Of a stretch of 64,000 nt of DNA, positions 38,429 to 52,400 are shown one piece after another. The stretch's first letter is position 1. Every line of letters begins with the position of its first letter. The stretch comes from Tomocerus qinae. Lineage: Eukaryota > Arthropoda > Collembola > Entomobryomorpha > Tomoceridae. The DNA lies in the NCBI GenBank assembly GCA_020055645.1, contig CM034546.1, positions 93,124,001 through 93,188,000 on the forward strand, given 5' to 3'. Under the pieces are notes generated by a model. It worked only from the letters and a program-made list of their open reading frames with translations. It was not told where the DNA came from and did not search any database. The position numbers and the translations under genes were made by a program.

Positions 38429-38461
38429 CCCATATACGAAACAATTTATACAAGTTATCCG

Positions 38462-41400
38462 GACCAGCCACCAGCCCATACTACTAAATATAGTACAGAC
38501 AACCAATGGACCACAGAGACCAGAGATTCAGACTATCTGAAATGAAACCATATCAAACTATGAACTAGACCACAAGTCAGCCGCTCACTCACTCAACATT
38601 CACTCTGTCAGAAATGTATTTGTACATCGCTATGCTATGTTGGAAGCACTTACACTAAAGTGGTAGTCTAGTAATCGTCCTCCTTCCCACTCGATACTCC
38701 ACAACTCCTATATGTCCAATTTGTACTGCAACCGACAATAATATTACTACCTAAACATGTATACTAATAGATAATGTAATAATGTGCGTTCTATATTCTA
38801 TTGTGTTCTTTACAAAACTCCGGTACTTACCCAGACATTCATATCAAAACACATTTTAGCTTTTATTGAAATACAGAAAAGTACGAGGGCGTCACTACAA
38901 GGGGAAGTGTACCGCTAAATTTCATGTCACAACAGACACAACCCTGTTAGAGAATGAAACAAGGTCAATAATGGTGTAGGTAGTTAGCAAAGTAAACTTT
39001 ATGCGGTTTTTGTGTACACATTTCTAATCAGAACTAGTTGTCGTTGTCGTTACATACAGCGTGTATTTCTGAGGCTTTCCAGTTAATGAATTCGAGAAGG
39101 ACCTGATAATAATATGGCATTACTATTTATGTTGTATAAGAGCATGACAGAAGTGTTGATTTTGCAATGGATCAATGGCAGACCGTAGCTGGAAATTATT
39201 TTCATTCATTTCAGGTTTACTATTTACCTATACTTGGATATCATACTTGCGAGACTAGGGAATCTATCTTTGGAAATCACGCAACATCATAGTGAAAGTC
39301 CGGGGAGGAGATATACTTGACAATGTTAAGTGCCTGCCGCTTGCACGTACCAGGACATGAATGTATATCTTATTTCTACATCACATCACTGTCACGTGTA
39401 GAGCTGGTGTGAGACTGAAGGACAGACAACTGGAGGAAAGACATCATATTGAATTTAAATTCTGTTTTCAGCCATTACTACATTTATCTGTGTCAACTAA
39501 AATTTAGACAGACCAACATTGAAACCAACATGACGACTCTACGTGATGGAGTAATGCAGAAAAATATTAACGGAGATGAGAGCTATCTCTAGACATTATT
39601 ATTGTGGGTAGTACTAAAGTACAAAGTAGAACAGTAATACATACATTAAAACACAATTCCCAAAGACGACAAAATGGATGAATACTATATTTATGTCATA
39701 GTACTACAACATATAGTTTAGTTTAATGTAGAAGTGGGTTAGGACAAAAAGAAGGGAAAGTTATTGTTGAAATGGGTATTTTAAAGGTGAAGTGGGGAAC
39801 AGACGTTTCGGTATGTTTTGTCACGTCAGAATGAATGGAGATATGTAGTTGATGCTGATGGGATGTTGAAATTGGAGGGATATTCAGTACCTGTAGTGCA
39901 GAGTGCAGATAGTTGTGGAAAAGTTATAGAGGATTTTCATTCCCAGTCATTCAATCCTGGGACGAGCGACATGACATAACAATAAGTGCATCGTGCTCAG
40001 AAACTCACTCTGTATTTATGTCCGTTGGTGTAGCACAGTGCACAGTAGGACATGAAATGAAAGCATCTATTTTATTTTATGGTATTGTACAAGTACGAAG
40101 CGAGAGTACTAAGCTAATGGGATGTGGTAGGAAGGAATAGGCTCCGGAATGATGAAAAAGACTGTTCTTCTCTTTGCTTACGGAAGAATTTAGTTGGCCT
40201 CCATTTACTCTACTTGAAGAAGCACAACTGTTTATGACCCTATAGTACATAAAATGAAACAAAGTGGAATTGTTTTCCTATGGAGAACCTATCTAATACT
40301 AATAAAGTGCTACTAGTCAGAAAATGAAACAAAACAAAATGCGATACGACCGTGTTATGATATTGAATACATACAAAATGAATTCCGTTCACCACTGAAA
40401 AAATCCTGGGTTTACGTGAATGGCATATCTACACAGATATGGTATAAGCATTAAGGGAGACGCTAATACGGCTTTCCCCTTAAATGTTATGTTTGAAGAA
40501 ATTCCACAAGAGTTGAATGAAGAAGGATGATTGTCATTGCTTTTTAATGGATGTTTGTATCTATCCCTTCCTCCTATCTCTCAACTCAAGAATTGTTTTA
40601 TTATATTTCATACCCGGAAAGGGGGACTGTTTTACTTATTGCAAATTGAGATTCGTTACTTCAACTGCTGCTGTTATTCGAGAAAATACCTTGTTGGATC
40701 TATTTGCAACTACTACAGCTATGGAATATAAATTGTACAAATGTTGAAAAACACATAGTAAAGCTCAGTTGGGTTTCACCGAAATGTAAATGAGTTGGTC
40801 GAGGTTTTCTCTTTTGTATTGATATATTCAAACATTCATGTAAAATACAATTCCGCGATGTGTAAGTGTACATGGAAATGTATTACAACAGACGAGGCTG
40901 GAGAATGAATTCAAAGAAAATCTTTCCTTATTATCACTCACAGGGCTGACTGGGAAAAATTACTGAAGCGTTACGAAATAGGAAACATGTGTTGTTCGCT
41001 CTTTTTTGCATTTGATGGATTACAGTTCACTTTGTCACTGTGTCCTTTCTCTGGCTTGTTTTCTCTTATGTTGCGCAAGAATCCTGTAGATCTATTGCAA
41101 CAGTATAAAAGCAGTTATAATACATACCGCTTATTATTATTATACCTTCAGTTACTTTATCCTTAAGGTTGTTCCACTTCTAAAAGTTTTCTTCCTTTAA
41201 ATCTTTCTTACCCACTATATATGAAGAACTTATATATTTGTATGAATTGAATTAAGAACGGACTGTGGAGAAAGGAAAAAATGCACACATTCTATTCTGT
41301 ATGCCCACGAAGAAACTACACCGTCAATACATTATTTCAACCTTTTTTGTGCTCAGGAAAAGCAATGAGTGCCATAGATCAAAAAAGTATTTCCTTTTGC

Positions 41401-44400
41401 GTACTACTGCATGCATCTACATCTGGAGAAAGTAAGCGTTTGAATGATAGGTTACTTCTTTGAAACATCTTTCTTTTGAAAATTTCTTTTTCATGGTTGA
41501 CAAACGAACGAAGCGGATGTACAGGCAAATTTTTCATCCTCGCTGAAAATTTGTTGGGCATTTATTATTTAAATGTACAGAAGAAAGCATTTTACTCAAA
41601 CGAATAGTTGACCTAAAATCTATTTGTATTGCATTTCTTAGAAATGAATTTCAGTACAAGTACAATAGAAAAGATACTTTGCTGAAAAAGATACTTAAAA
41701 TCAAAAATGTAACTTGACTCCACCTAACATTTCAGGAAGATCACAAACAAGTATGATGTTACCCATCAAGTTGCAAACCGGAACCTGAACATATTTTTCA
41801 TGTATAGAGAAAACCTTCAACGGAGTTTTAGGAACGGAAGCGGAACAACCAAAAAGAGACGCTGAGAGTCTTCTCAAATCTGTTTGTACCTTTATTGTAA
41901 AAGTGAACTTAGTGAACTCGACTGCAGCCTGCATTCTCAGTATACTTATAGAAGGACATTGAGGAAACTGCGAACTAAAGTTGACGAGGGAAACATAACA
42001 ATAATTTTCGTTGGTGAAATCCGCGTAGAGCTGAATGACACAAGAGAGACAGAAAGTTGGAAAGAGTTGAATTGCACTTGTAGTAGCTGTAAGTATAGCA
42101 AGAAAGGAGATAGCTACACATACTTGATATTTCTAACTTGGTCTAGGTATTCCTGGGGCAGAGTGATATTGAAAATGAGGATCTGAGGTGCAATGCAAAG
42201 TAGAGTAGCGCAGACATGTATTATTTGGCTCTAGAAATAGGAAATTCGTACTTGAGAGAGTTAAGTGTAATGCAGTGAACCCAAACTGCACTGCGTAGTG
42301 CTTTGGAGAAACATACATAACACCGAGGAGAGCAAGTACGAAACTAAGTACATAAGTCCACACTCCATACCATTCACTATACCGTGCTAGCAGTACTGCA
42401 AATACTGACATTATTGAATTGAGTGAGTAGAAAGCGACTAGCAGAGAATGGAAGAGCGAATGTGTATCTAGACATAAATACCAGAGATATTGGTTTGGAT
42501 AGCTCTGATCTACTCTTCCGTTCATCTCACTTCCAGACATTACTCCTTCCAAACTGAACAGAAGGAACAGTCAAATAAAGAGTTCCAAGCGAGATAAAGT
42601 AACTCTACCTAGCTAAATATCTACCTCCGACTACTTCCCTCTTTCTACAATGCAGCTCTACGGACGCCTCAAAAGGAATTCATTCAAAGAGGAGAGGAAA
42701 TGCTAAGAACGTGGCACAAAAGACTCAGATTCTTGTTCTGTTCAATCAAACTTCAGTTCAGCTCAAAGATTTGTAGTTTGTGCCACAGGATCGCGAGGAA
42801 AGACCTTGTCTCTATCTGTGTACTCTTCCTTCTCTACAACCTACCTATGTACACAATTATTACATACATTTACAAATTTAAAGCACTTAAATACTTTTTA
42901 CTATTTCAGAATTATACCCAATACCAATACAAGTTAAAACAGGGTTGGAAAAAAACATTTTTCTTAGGATCGATTTCCTAATGTTACTTTGGATAAAATG
43001 GCAAAAATACTAATTTCTGGAAAAATTCCATAACAGATTTCTAAATTCTCGATATCAATAAATTATAAGCAAGAGATAGGTAGTAGGAGAACCGACAGGT
43101 GCAAAGCACTACTTTTTTTGGGTAAAAACACTATCGGATCATTTTGGCACATCCCTAAGCGGGTGAAATTTTTGGACGAATGATACTTTTTTTGTTCAAT
43201 GCAATGTAAATATAAACTACTGTGCCTCTGTCATATGGAGAAAGTTTGGATCCTAACTTAATCCAAACGTTATATTTTGGAATCCTCCAATGAAAAATTC
43301 AGTTTGGGATCAAGATCTTAGCATCCCAAGTTTATTCCATCACTGATTGCAGAGAATTCAAGTTTTGCCGTACCTACTGCCTTTTACACTACAATACAGC
43401 ATCCATAGTAGTTTAATCTTTAGGAGCAGCTACGCTCAAACTAGAGCAAACTACGGGTAAGTATATTTATATAATAATAGTAGGTACATGATTTTGTTAG
43501 TTCGTCTCATTTTAGAGTCTGGACTGTCTTCCTCTCTATTTTAGACATATTGCTACAAGCTACGAATAAACCGAAGCTATATGTTGATGGCATTTAGATA
43601 TATATTAATGCATATAATATTGGAAGGTTTTTATAAAGTATCACTTTGGATATGCTACACAGCCCGTAATAGCATTGGTTGGCATATCTACTCCTAAAAG
43701 CCTAAACACATACTACATCCAATAGTTGGCAATATCCCGTGGTAGTAGAGACGGAACCTAACACTATGATTGGTTTTACTAAAAGTTGAGAATTCAAGTG
43801 AAGTTTAGAGTTGTCGACCTGCTCATGTCTATAGGGCAAGAGAGAGGAAGGAGAAATTCACTTTACAACTTCACACTTGCACTGGAGAACTCAGATTCCA
43901 TATCTAGTCCTACTGGCAATACCACAGTCGTACACCAATTACAAAACACTGTACTCCTAGTGTACAGAAATAGTAAAAGTACATTGTAGTAGTGTATTCC
44001 CACACATATGGACTATGCGAATTTTACTATAGAGTCTAAGTACCAACTGACATGCATAATAACACTTAAGTTCAGGAAATAGAGTAACTAAATAAACTAC
44101 CGCTGCTAGTATACTACTATATGTAACAAGTAAAGGGAAAGTACCTGATACCAAAAAACAAGCAGACTTACATACACAGAGGAGACATAGGTATTCTAAA
44201 TGTTGCTTGATGTAGGTAGCAGAAGAAGATGCAAACATTCAGTATATGCATGTACAACGAGAATATATAATGTTCGGGTGTTAATGTGTAATATACATAT
44301 AGATGCCTGCATTAGCTACATCATGCAACCGAAACTAAACTGAAGTGAAATGAGATGAAGCAAAATGAACTGGAGGAGTAATAAGCAGGAGAAATGATAT

Positions 44401-45662
44401 ACATTCGTAAGTATGGATGTCCGATTCTTATAACAAGTACTCCACACGTATCCATTGACTATGTTATGTAGCATCGTACAACATATTTTTATGTAGTCTG
44501 TCTGAATATACAATGCATGTATATTTTGAGAAAGTGGGAAGACAGGGACAGATGCATATTGTGAAGCAAGTTTTGTATAGTTTAGTATAAGGTCCTGTTT
44601 ACCTAGTTTCCCTGTGAAGGTATAAGTCGTCTACATACACTGTTACATATCTGAACCCTTATAAGTTGTGCAGTGCTGCGGATAGCATATCGATCCAAGA
44701 GAGCGTACAAGATTGAACATGCAGGAGAAGGGCTGGAGTGAAAGCAAAGGAGTCTGTACGGGAGATAAGTATTAGGGAGTGCGGACGGAGAGCAGAGTAG
44801 TAGCAACCACCTCCTAGACTAGACTACATACGGTTGGAGAAGAAACTCAGAGTTTTCCAGGCTCCCGAGCCCGAAAGCTAGCGAAACGACGTGATCCTGC
44901 TCTCTCGCTAGACTTTCCCTCAGTTCCTTTCCTCTGTTAATAAGTAGAACTTGCTCTCACTTCACTTTCTCCGCTGTGCTGGCTGTATCTGCAGAATTCA
45001 GAGCTCTGCTCTTGATCCTCGGCTGTCTTCTCGTCCTCGCCACTTTTCCCTCTATCTCCATTCTCCTGTCTATTGTGCATAGATCCTGCTGCTTGCTTTC
45101 CCTTGCTCTTCTTCCCCTGAAACTTTCTCTCAATCCTTCTGTAGTCAACATCGGTCGATTATTCCTACACCACTCCCAACCACCGCCAAACTACAAAAGC
45201 GGCTCTCTTTTACTACATTTTACTCATTAGTTTAAGGCAGTTCGTAGGGGTAAGATCGAAAATGGTTATCTTGCCAAGTTAACTTACCTCTACTGCTGGC
45301 ACACTCCAGTCCACTCTGTAAACACCGTTATCATTTCCTTGTGCTCTTCTTCTGTGTCGAGTGTTCCGTGAAATCTGGATAAAAACAGCTAGCCACGCGT
45401 CGTTTAGATATTCCAGCTTTCTCCTTCAATTTCATTTCGTAAGAAACTCTCGGCGCTCCTTTGTTTTCCTCTGTGTAGGCGAAGACACGACAGGACAGAT
45501 TGGAGAATAAACATGCTTTCAATTTCTTGTAAACATCCCAAATATCCACATTCACTCCGGTGCGATGTTGCTTGGTTGTGAAAAGAGAAAATTTAGGCGG
45601 CCTATTTACCATCCTCATTTTTAATGAAAAATTAGTCAATACCGCAGGATTTGGAAAGGAAA
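38462..45662. other. spacer upstream of gene C, with one weak exon candidate
   Basis: No firm gene. The 41280-42190 interval has overlapping open frames on both strands, and the minus-strand frame at 41719-41921 resembles scramblase exon 2 (reported as a finding). A minus-strand 139-codon frame at 42133-42552 has two hydrophobic stretches but no recognised domain. A CT-rich tract occupies about 44880-45200, just upstream of gene C. Confidence 0.4.
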
Positions 45663-48600
45663 ATGAGTGATCCGTATTACCCCAGAGCCCCGCCAGGTAA
45701 AAAATCAATTTCGTTAACCTTATCTGGTACTACTACAACATTATTACTCCTATTTAGTACTTATAAGAATAATATTTATCGCTTCGAAATAAAATGATTA
45801 TCAGTCACTCCACCTATACCAGTTGACATTGACAGTGCAAGGATATCTTAATAATTTTCAGAATTCGACCGGCAGCCATCGAATTACAAAATTTATCGTC
45901 CTGAAGATTCGTTTTCGACTGTACCTTTAGGAGAAGTGATAACTGAGCAACCAATACAGTCCTATGGTTCACAAATATCAACGGGAATGCCCGCCTCGTT
46001 CGGAAGAACTCCAATGACAATGATTAGCCCTCAAGTAGGGATTCCATTGCCTGGACTGGAAATGCTTGATAGACTTCCATCATTTAAAGTTCATAATTCA
46101 GGTAAATTAAGTGTTCTAATCTATAATATTATATCTACAAGAGGAGTGCAGAAGTAAGCGATCGATGAGAGTACTTCATGAGTTTATCTCAATTTCCAAT
46201 TATATATTTCAGGCGTATGGAAAATGGAAATTCAAGTAGTCATTCATACGTGTTATTATTACTCATAAATATAGCCTGACTGATATTTCGCTTAAATACT
46301 TCAAGTAATCGAGATAGGAAAGAAAGAGAAGGATCTATTTTCAGTTAGCCTCTGTATTTATGAAAACACTTTAGAGAGTTGGGCAGAGAGAAGCGTTTCA
46401 ATCATGAATTACTCACACACTATCACCATGAATGTAGTACGAGATGTAATATCGTAGGGTCCTTGAATTTTGTTTCGTAGAAACTGCAACGTGCCAGGAA
46501 TTAAATAGACTAAAATCTTTTGTATCTCCAATTTTCTTTGGCAGACACGATAAAGGCTCTTTACTGTTTGCTATCATTTTAGAAATAAGACGTTGGCAAA
46601 GATAGTGAGGAACATCAAACCCAGGTGTCTTCCTTTAGGGAAAAGTACTCCTCTATCTAATCCTTTGATTCTGACAGAATCCATTCTATCTCATCTACAC
46701 GTAAGAACGTTTTAACACTTTCTTCAGTAGATATTTATATTCTGTCCTACCACCGTGGGCCTTTTCACTCAGTAGTATATACCTCTGAAACAAACCGAGA
46801 AAATGCCTATCAAACGGACTGAACCGAAATAAATCCTAGACACACGCCCATGCAGCCAACACTTCACTCACGATTTCCTAACGGAGACAGACATGCTCAT
46901 CGCATAACATAAAAACGTAACGAGTTGTAAGCAGTTTACAGCAAACTACTACTACAGTAGGCATCCCTTGAGTTTAGTAGACCATTTGCTGCAGCCAACC
47001 CACAAGTTAACATAAATTCAATCTGCAATATCCACGTTGTTCCTCACAGTACGTGACATTTATTATGACTGAGGTGTAGATATGTTGAGTTATTACTTGC
47101 ATAAAATTACTTTACGTGTTTGCTTCTGACTTGGTTACTCTTATTGCTCTCCAACAAATACGCGCTACAAAATACTATTATGTAATGTAAAATTCAGCGT
47201 TTATATTCAACGTTTTCTATACCTTGGTCTCTGGACACGAAATGTTCTATTATCTTCCCATAAATATTCTGAATATGTTTGCCGAACTCAAACACGACGA
47301 AATATTTAATTAGTGTTTCTCTTAGCTAACTATTCCTCTTGAGAATTCACATTATAAAATGTCAACACTAATACACGCGCCCGAATATTCGGCACCACAC
47401 ACGACTCGAAATTTAGAATTCTTGTTCGTAATTAGTGGGGCACGCAAATGTACGAATATTTTATCAGCCTTAAATGAGTTACTATCACGAACGATCCTTT
47501 CAAATTCCATTCTCTTTTGCAAAAACACGAAAACCGGAATAGGTAGGAAATGAAGTTCTTCAACCTTTAGTATTCCTAAGCTTTACTACCATTATAGGTA
47601 TAGTAGAGAGTGTATTTTTTGCATCTATAGGTATTACATAATTTGATACTTGACTCCTCTGGTTAGGTTTATTTATGTCACAGGATATTATGTCCTGCAT
47701 ATGTTCATGACAATCCAGTTGTGTAATGTCATTATGTCATATGTGTAGTTATATTTGGTCTTAATGAAAAAAAATTGATGTTAATAGCAGGCATATTATC
47801 TGGAGGCTCCACCTGCTCTCCTGGTTATAAGATTTATAACCTTAATGGTGAACAAATGCTCAAAGGCACCTCAGATACCCTGTTCTGCCCGTTCGACTCA
47901 AAGCAGAAAGCTGTTTCCATCAAGGATATGAATGAAGACTGCATTTTTCAAGTCAAGTTTACACCCTCCATCTGCGAATGTGACTCGGAGGTCAGTTTTG
48001 TAAAAAACTTACACGAGCAAATTACGTTTCCTCATTTTCATCACTTTTTGTTGACAAAAGTTTAGCAAAGTCATTTGTGACAAATGGAAAATAAGATTTA
48101 GATTGCTTTTCTGTATTTGATATATCTCGGGGGCTCACTAACAGCCCATTGTCACATAGAGTAACAACACAAAGTTCGTGGAGCCAAACAAATGTTGCAG
48201 TTCACATTGCATGACAGCGCAACTTTAATCTCCAATTCTGAAACAATCGATTCATGGAAAATGACCATATACTTTTTTACTATTTCAGGAGAAACGCTGT
48301 TTTGCGGTGTTTTCGCCCGTTTTCGAGAATCCATTCGGAGCGATCCTATTCGAAGCTGGACAGTTAAAATACTCTCTAAAGATCTTGAATGCTCTCGAGG
48401 GAGAAACATTTGCCGTTCAGTTTTTGGGCAGCTCTGATTTTACTGTGAGTCCTGTCTTCACTTTCACACTTGCAATAAACTATGTCCCCGTAGTAGTGTG
48501 AGCGCTATTCGTATTTGTAGTGCTGTAATAACGTAACTCAGTCTTCGGCTATCAACTTCCAACAAGGAAATTCTAGCACCCTCCCTTCTCCATTAGCTAG

Positions 48601-49442
48601 CATTTTTACGATTTTCGCTAAAATTCCGCCTTATGGTTCTTAAATTTTACTGCCCACACTTGCTCAACCTAGTTTTGTTTGGTTCTCTTCTGGTAGCTCT
48701 GAAGAGGAAAACTCCATTAAAGACGACTAGTCTTTTGAAGTGATTCTCACTTTTAAAAAATGACGGATGAATGGTCCAATTCCTTTGAACGGGCTCTTTG
48801 GATGTTTATTTGATTTCCTTTTTGCGTTTTTGTCTAGGGAATTACTTTTATCCTCACTTAACTTTGATTTACTTTTCCTCCCTCCTCCTGTGCAAAAATG
48901 TAGTAAACTTGTCGTGGTTGTGAAATTTTAATGAAATGTCTACAACAAGATTTCAAATGAACAGTCAATATTTCATTTTGCCAATTTTTGTTAACTGCTA
49001 TTTTACACTGCTCTGTTGTAGATAAAAGGAGCGGATGGAACAACCGTAGCCGTCGTAAATATTCATAGAAAGCGGGGAGAATGTCAAAAGTATACACTTA
49101 CACTTATGGAAGAAATCAGCTCAGCAAACAAAGCCCTTTTCATTGGTTGTATAGTCACTCTGGTAAGGACATTTGTTGAATTTTTGATAAAAGGGAAAAA
49201 GTCTATATGCGTATTATGTTCATTACTTTCTGACTATAAATCTATATTGTACTAAGTCTCATTGTGAACGTGTCGGTGGGAGTTTTGCTAAAAGGGCCTT
49301 TTAATTGTTTCAGGACCTAGTCAGTTGTGAAGGAGTTTGTACAAGATGTATTTGCTTAGCCCCGATTGTCCTGGCCTGTCTTACTATACTCGGACTATTC
49401 ATTGGTTCCGTAAGCTCAACAAAAGGACCACCTAAACTTTGA
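45663..49442 (+). CDS. gene C: phospholipid-scramblase-like protein, most canonical member of the cluster
   Basis: Six exons: 45663-45696, 45862-46101, 47791-47990, 48289-48444, 49022-49162, 49314-49442, giving 299 aa. Introns are GT-AG with phases 1,1,0,0,0. The N-terminal 70 residues are rich in Pro, Tyr, Ser and Gln (starts MSDPYYPRAPP), like the proline-rich head of scramblases, and lead into LPGLEML (74-80), the family motif before the domain. Exons 3-5 follow the scramblase body: Tyr-Lys-Ile strand, a Cys/Phe turn, a VFSPVFENPFGAILF segment at the PPG...GYV position, then a KGADGTTVAVVNI strand and the helix NKALFIGCIVTL (246-257). The last exon begins with Asp258, has Cys at 262, 266, 269 and 271, and a second helix (about 272-290), then a short polar tail. 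AATAAA lies 11 nt after the stop. Scrambling activity and calcium dependence are not demonstrated; no clear EF-hand-like loop is kept. Confidence 0.87.
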
Positions 49443-49452
49443 GTTCTGGCTA

Positions 49453-49458
49453 AATAAA
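49453..49458 (+). terminator. candidate polyadenylation signal of gene C
   Basis: AATAAA within TAAATAAAGCC, 11 nt after the stop codon of gene C; the transcript end may lie further on. Confidence 0.55.
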
Positions 49459-52400
49459 GCCAATTCGATGATTTGGTGATGCAATGTGATGGTTTGACTT
49501 CCTTCCTTATTGCAGTAGAAAGAACAAGGATGGATAATGATGACGAGGACAAATTACAATGGTTACAGTTTTAGACAATCTGCCGTGTCAGGCTTATATT
49601 GATCATTGAGGAGGACGGCACACGACTACGTAACGTATACCACTAACTAGGAAATACTATTCAACTAGGAACAATAGTAGTAGTAAAGAATCACATCATC
49701 TTCATCCGACATGAAAGAATGGAACATAGAGGCACACGGAGTACAATAAAGATGTATCTACATACTAACTAAAATTAACTACCTACTATACCGTTAACTG
49801 TACATACGGACTCTTCTCCAATCTCCAACTCAATTAGTTTAGGGGAAAACTATAGTAATAAAATGGAAATGAATTTCTCTTTCTAACGGAAACTCATACA
49901 AAGAAATGGTCTGTGAATGCTCTACTTTAGGATGACTACAAGTATGCACCAACCAGATACTGAACTGAAATTCTCAGCTTGAAAACCGAACCAGCTAACA
50001 ATAAGAACAGAAGTTTTCAAAAAAAATATTTCACATGTCAATGTCAACTTGTCAGCGTTTGTGTGCAGAATACCCCGCCAATCTGTTTTTGGGAGGCCAA
50101 GTATTGTCCTATCTTCCATTCTTCATCACTTTCTCTCTATTACCCGATACTAAACTACTAAGTACTACAATAAACCAGCAGGCGATATAATAATATCTAC
50201 CCAACGAGAGATCCCAATAACCCACGTACTATACTTACCTATACCATAAGATAACTATTATTGGAAGGGAATGTATGTACCGACTACCGAAATCAATTCT
50301 CAATGCATCGTTATCACACAGGATTTCCTCTTTTACAAAAACAAGCGCAAACCTCACCTTATTATTGTAACCAGAATCAAAATCATCTACAAAACAACGT
50401 AATCTAAAGTAATAATATGCCAATACTATCCATTAAGTAAACAATTTTCAATTCACAATCGTCAAAAATTATCTATGTACTACATAACATGAAACAACTA
50501 GTGATAATACATTTGATTAAAAACTATAATTACCTACATGTTCTTTTTTAATTCACTACGATGATCCCTGAGTGTAAAAACTGAAAAAACGATATTATCT
50601 GTATTGTACTACTAATGTCAATCTATATACTAAATAATCTACTAAACTTTAAGCACCAGTACCAAACCAACAACATGACATTATAAAATAGAATATTAAA
50701 TTGATACGAATTATTATCTAACTTGTACACTATTATTACTCTTTTGAGATTGTATACTATGTATTGAATACATCCCTCTTCACAGTAATCTATAAAACTA
50801 CTCCAAACTCTATACAAAGGTTAACGAATCAAATCATCCCAAGCGAATTCCTGTAATGAATTCCACATAGGTACTTATATTATAAGTATTGTATCAATTT
50901 AATTAAGTATGCAAACATAAAGTAAAGTGTTGCACGTATAATTAAGAGAGGAGAGTAGAAGTCAGATACGCTTCACTAGCTATATATAGTTGCCTACCGG
51001 AATAGGAGATTGTAATGTTATTTAGACTACGAACTACTATAAAGCTTTAGAGTACACTCCAGCATTAATTGCTTACAAGTACCATACCTACATATTACAA
51101 ATACTTTAAGTACTGTATATAAGTATAGCGTTCCCAATTACAAATAATACAATACAAAAATATGACTCACTACACAAATAACAAAAGTATTTTCTAGACA
51201 TGTTGGGATAATTGTACAGTTATGTAAGTATGGATGGAAGATGATAATTAATTCAGTTTTGTTTAGTATAGTGGGACAAGTACAAGGCATGCCGCATGAG
51301 TATAGCATGGGTAGAGCCAGAGTGTGCACGAATTTGATAGCATTCATTCAGCCTAGCCAAACATTTCTATTCAAACAAGTTTTTGTACCGTTAATTACTT
51401 GAGCCAGAAACGCACTGGAGCGGAAAAGAAAACTGTCTAATTAAATCAAGTTCTTTTTAGTAATTTTGTAGTGCTATAGACTATATTCTAACTTGAACAA
51501 TTAGTCGAGAATGATGTCAGTCAAGAACCGGACTAATCACCAAACTATCAAATGTGTTTTTCATGCCATTCTTCACACCTGGCCTACTTTAGAAACTTTG
51601 TAAAGGAGAAGAAACTTGTACTTCAGTGACACTGTCTGACAATCCATAATTTTGTGAACACAAGTGTGTATGGCTAAGTTGGGTGCATGTATTTAATTGC
51701 TACTTATTTCCTTGAATATCGAAGTAACAAAAATTATCAAGTCCGCCATTATTGTTTAGGACCTGTAAATCTACATTCAATTTCTAATACTATAAGCGCA
51801 ACAAAATGTTACAATTCGTTGACTGCCATGATACTAACGAAAACACTGTAATATGCAATAAATCCTGAGCAAACTACTCAAGTCTCTATTAAAGCTCTCA
51901 AATCTTGAGATTTATGCTTTCGTGAATGATTTTTGTTTGCTCATTAAATATTCCTTATATAGGATATGAAACTGAATAAATGATGATGTGTAAATGGCTT
52001 TTCAAGTGAATAAAAGTATGTTATCTGTAACAAAAGACTAAATGGTAACTGAGTTTATTATCTATATGATTTACTGTATGTAATGCATGATTACAGTTTT
52101 TCATACTACTACAGATCCTATGTTAACTGTCTATGTAACCCAATCCTTGAAGGATATATCGCACAAGTGATACTCACGAAAAGCAGTGCTTTAGAGCAAA
52201 AAACAAATAACATGAATTATCCTGGTTAATTGGATATAATGCTCCATGACTGTATTTACCCGTATGTATTTCAAAGACAAATAACACTGCTTTGCTTGGC
52301 TAATTAAACCATGCATACTACGCACTCTACTACCCACGTTAAGTTTTTCAGGGAATCTAATTTCATCATCTACATACAGGGTTATGTTTAGCAACACTAA

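Larger units (their letters stand above)
37441..38461. mobile_element. 1-kb inverted-repeat element with 42-bp tandem repeats in both arms
   Basis: The left end CGGATAACTTGTATAAAATG recurs inverted at the right end with few differences (CATTTTATACAAG-type end finishing AAGTTATCCG at 38461). Inside each arm are about four tandem copies of a 42-bp unit: left arm 37476-37643, right arm about 38262-38428 in opposite orientation. Each unit contains the palindromic core TTGTATATACAA or a one-base variant. The middle 600 bp is AT-rich and non-coding. A foldback or subterminal-repeat MITE is the best description. The flanks (GATCA on the left, GACCA on the right) match only 4 of 5 bases, so the target duplication is uncertain. 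Confidence 0.82.

Noticed and set aside
45331-45708. 125-codon minus-strand frame next to gene C
   Set aside because: It overlaps the first exon and upstream region of gene C in antisense and has no domain-like features or splice support.
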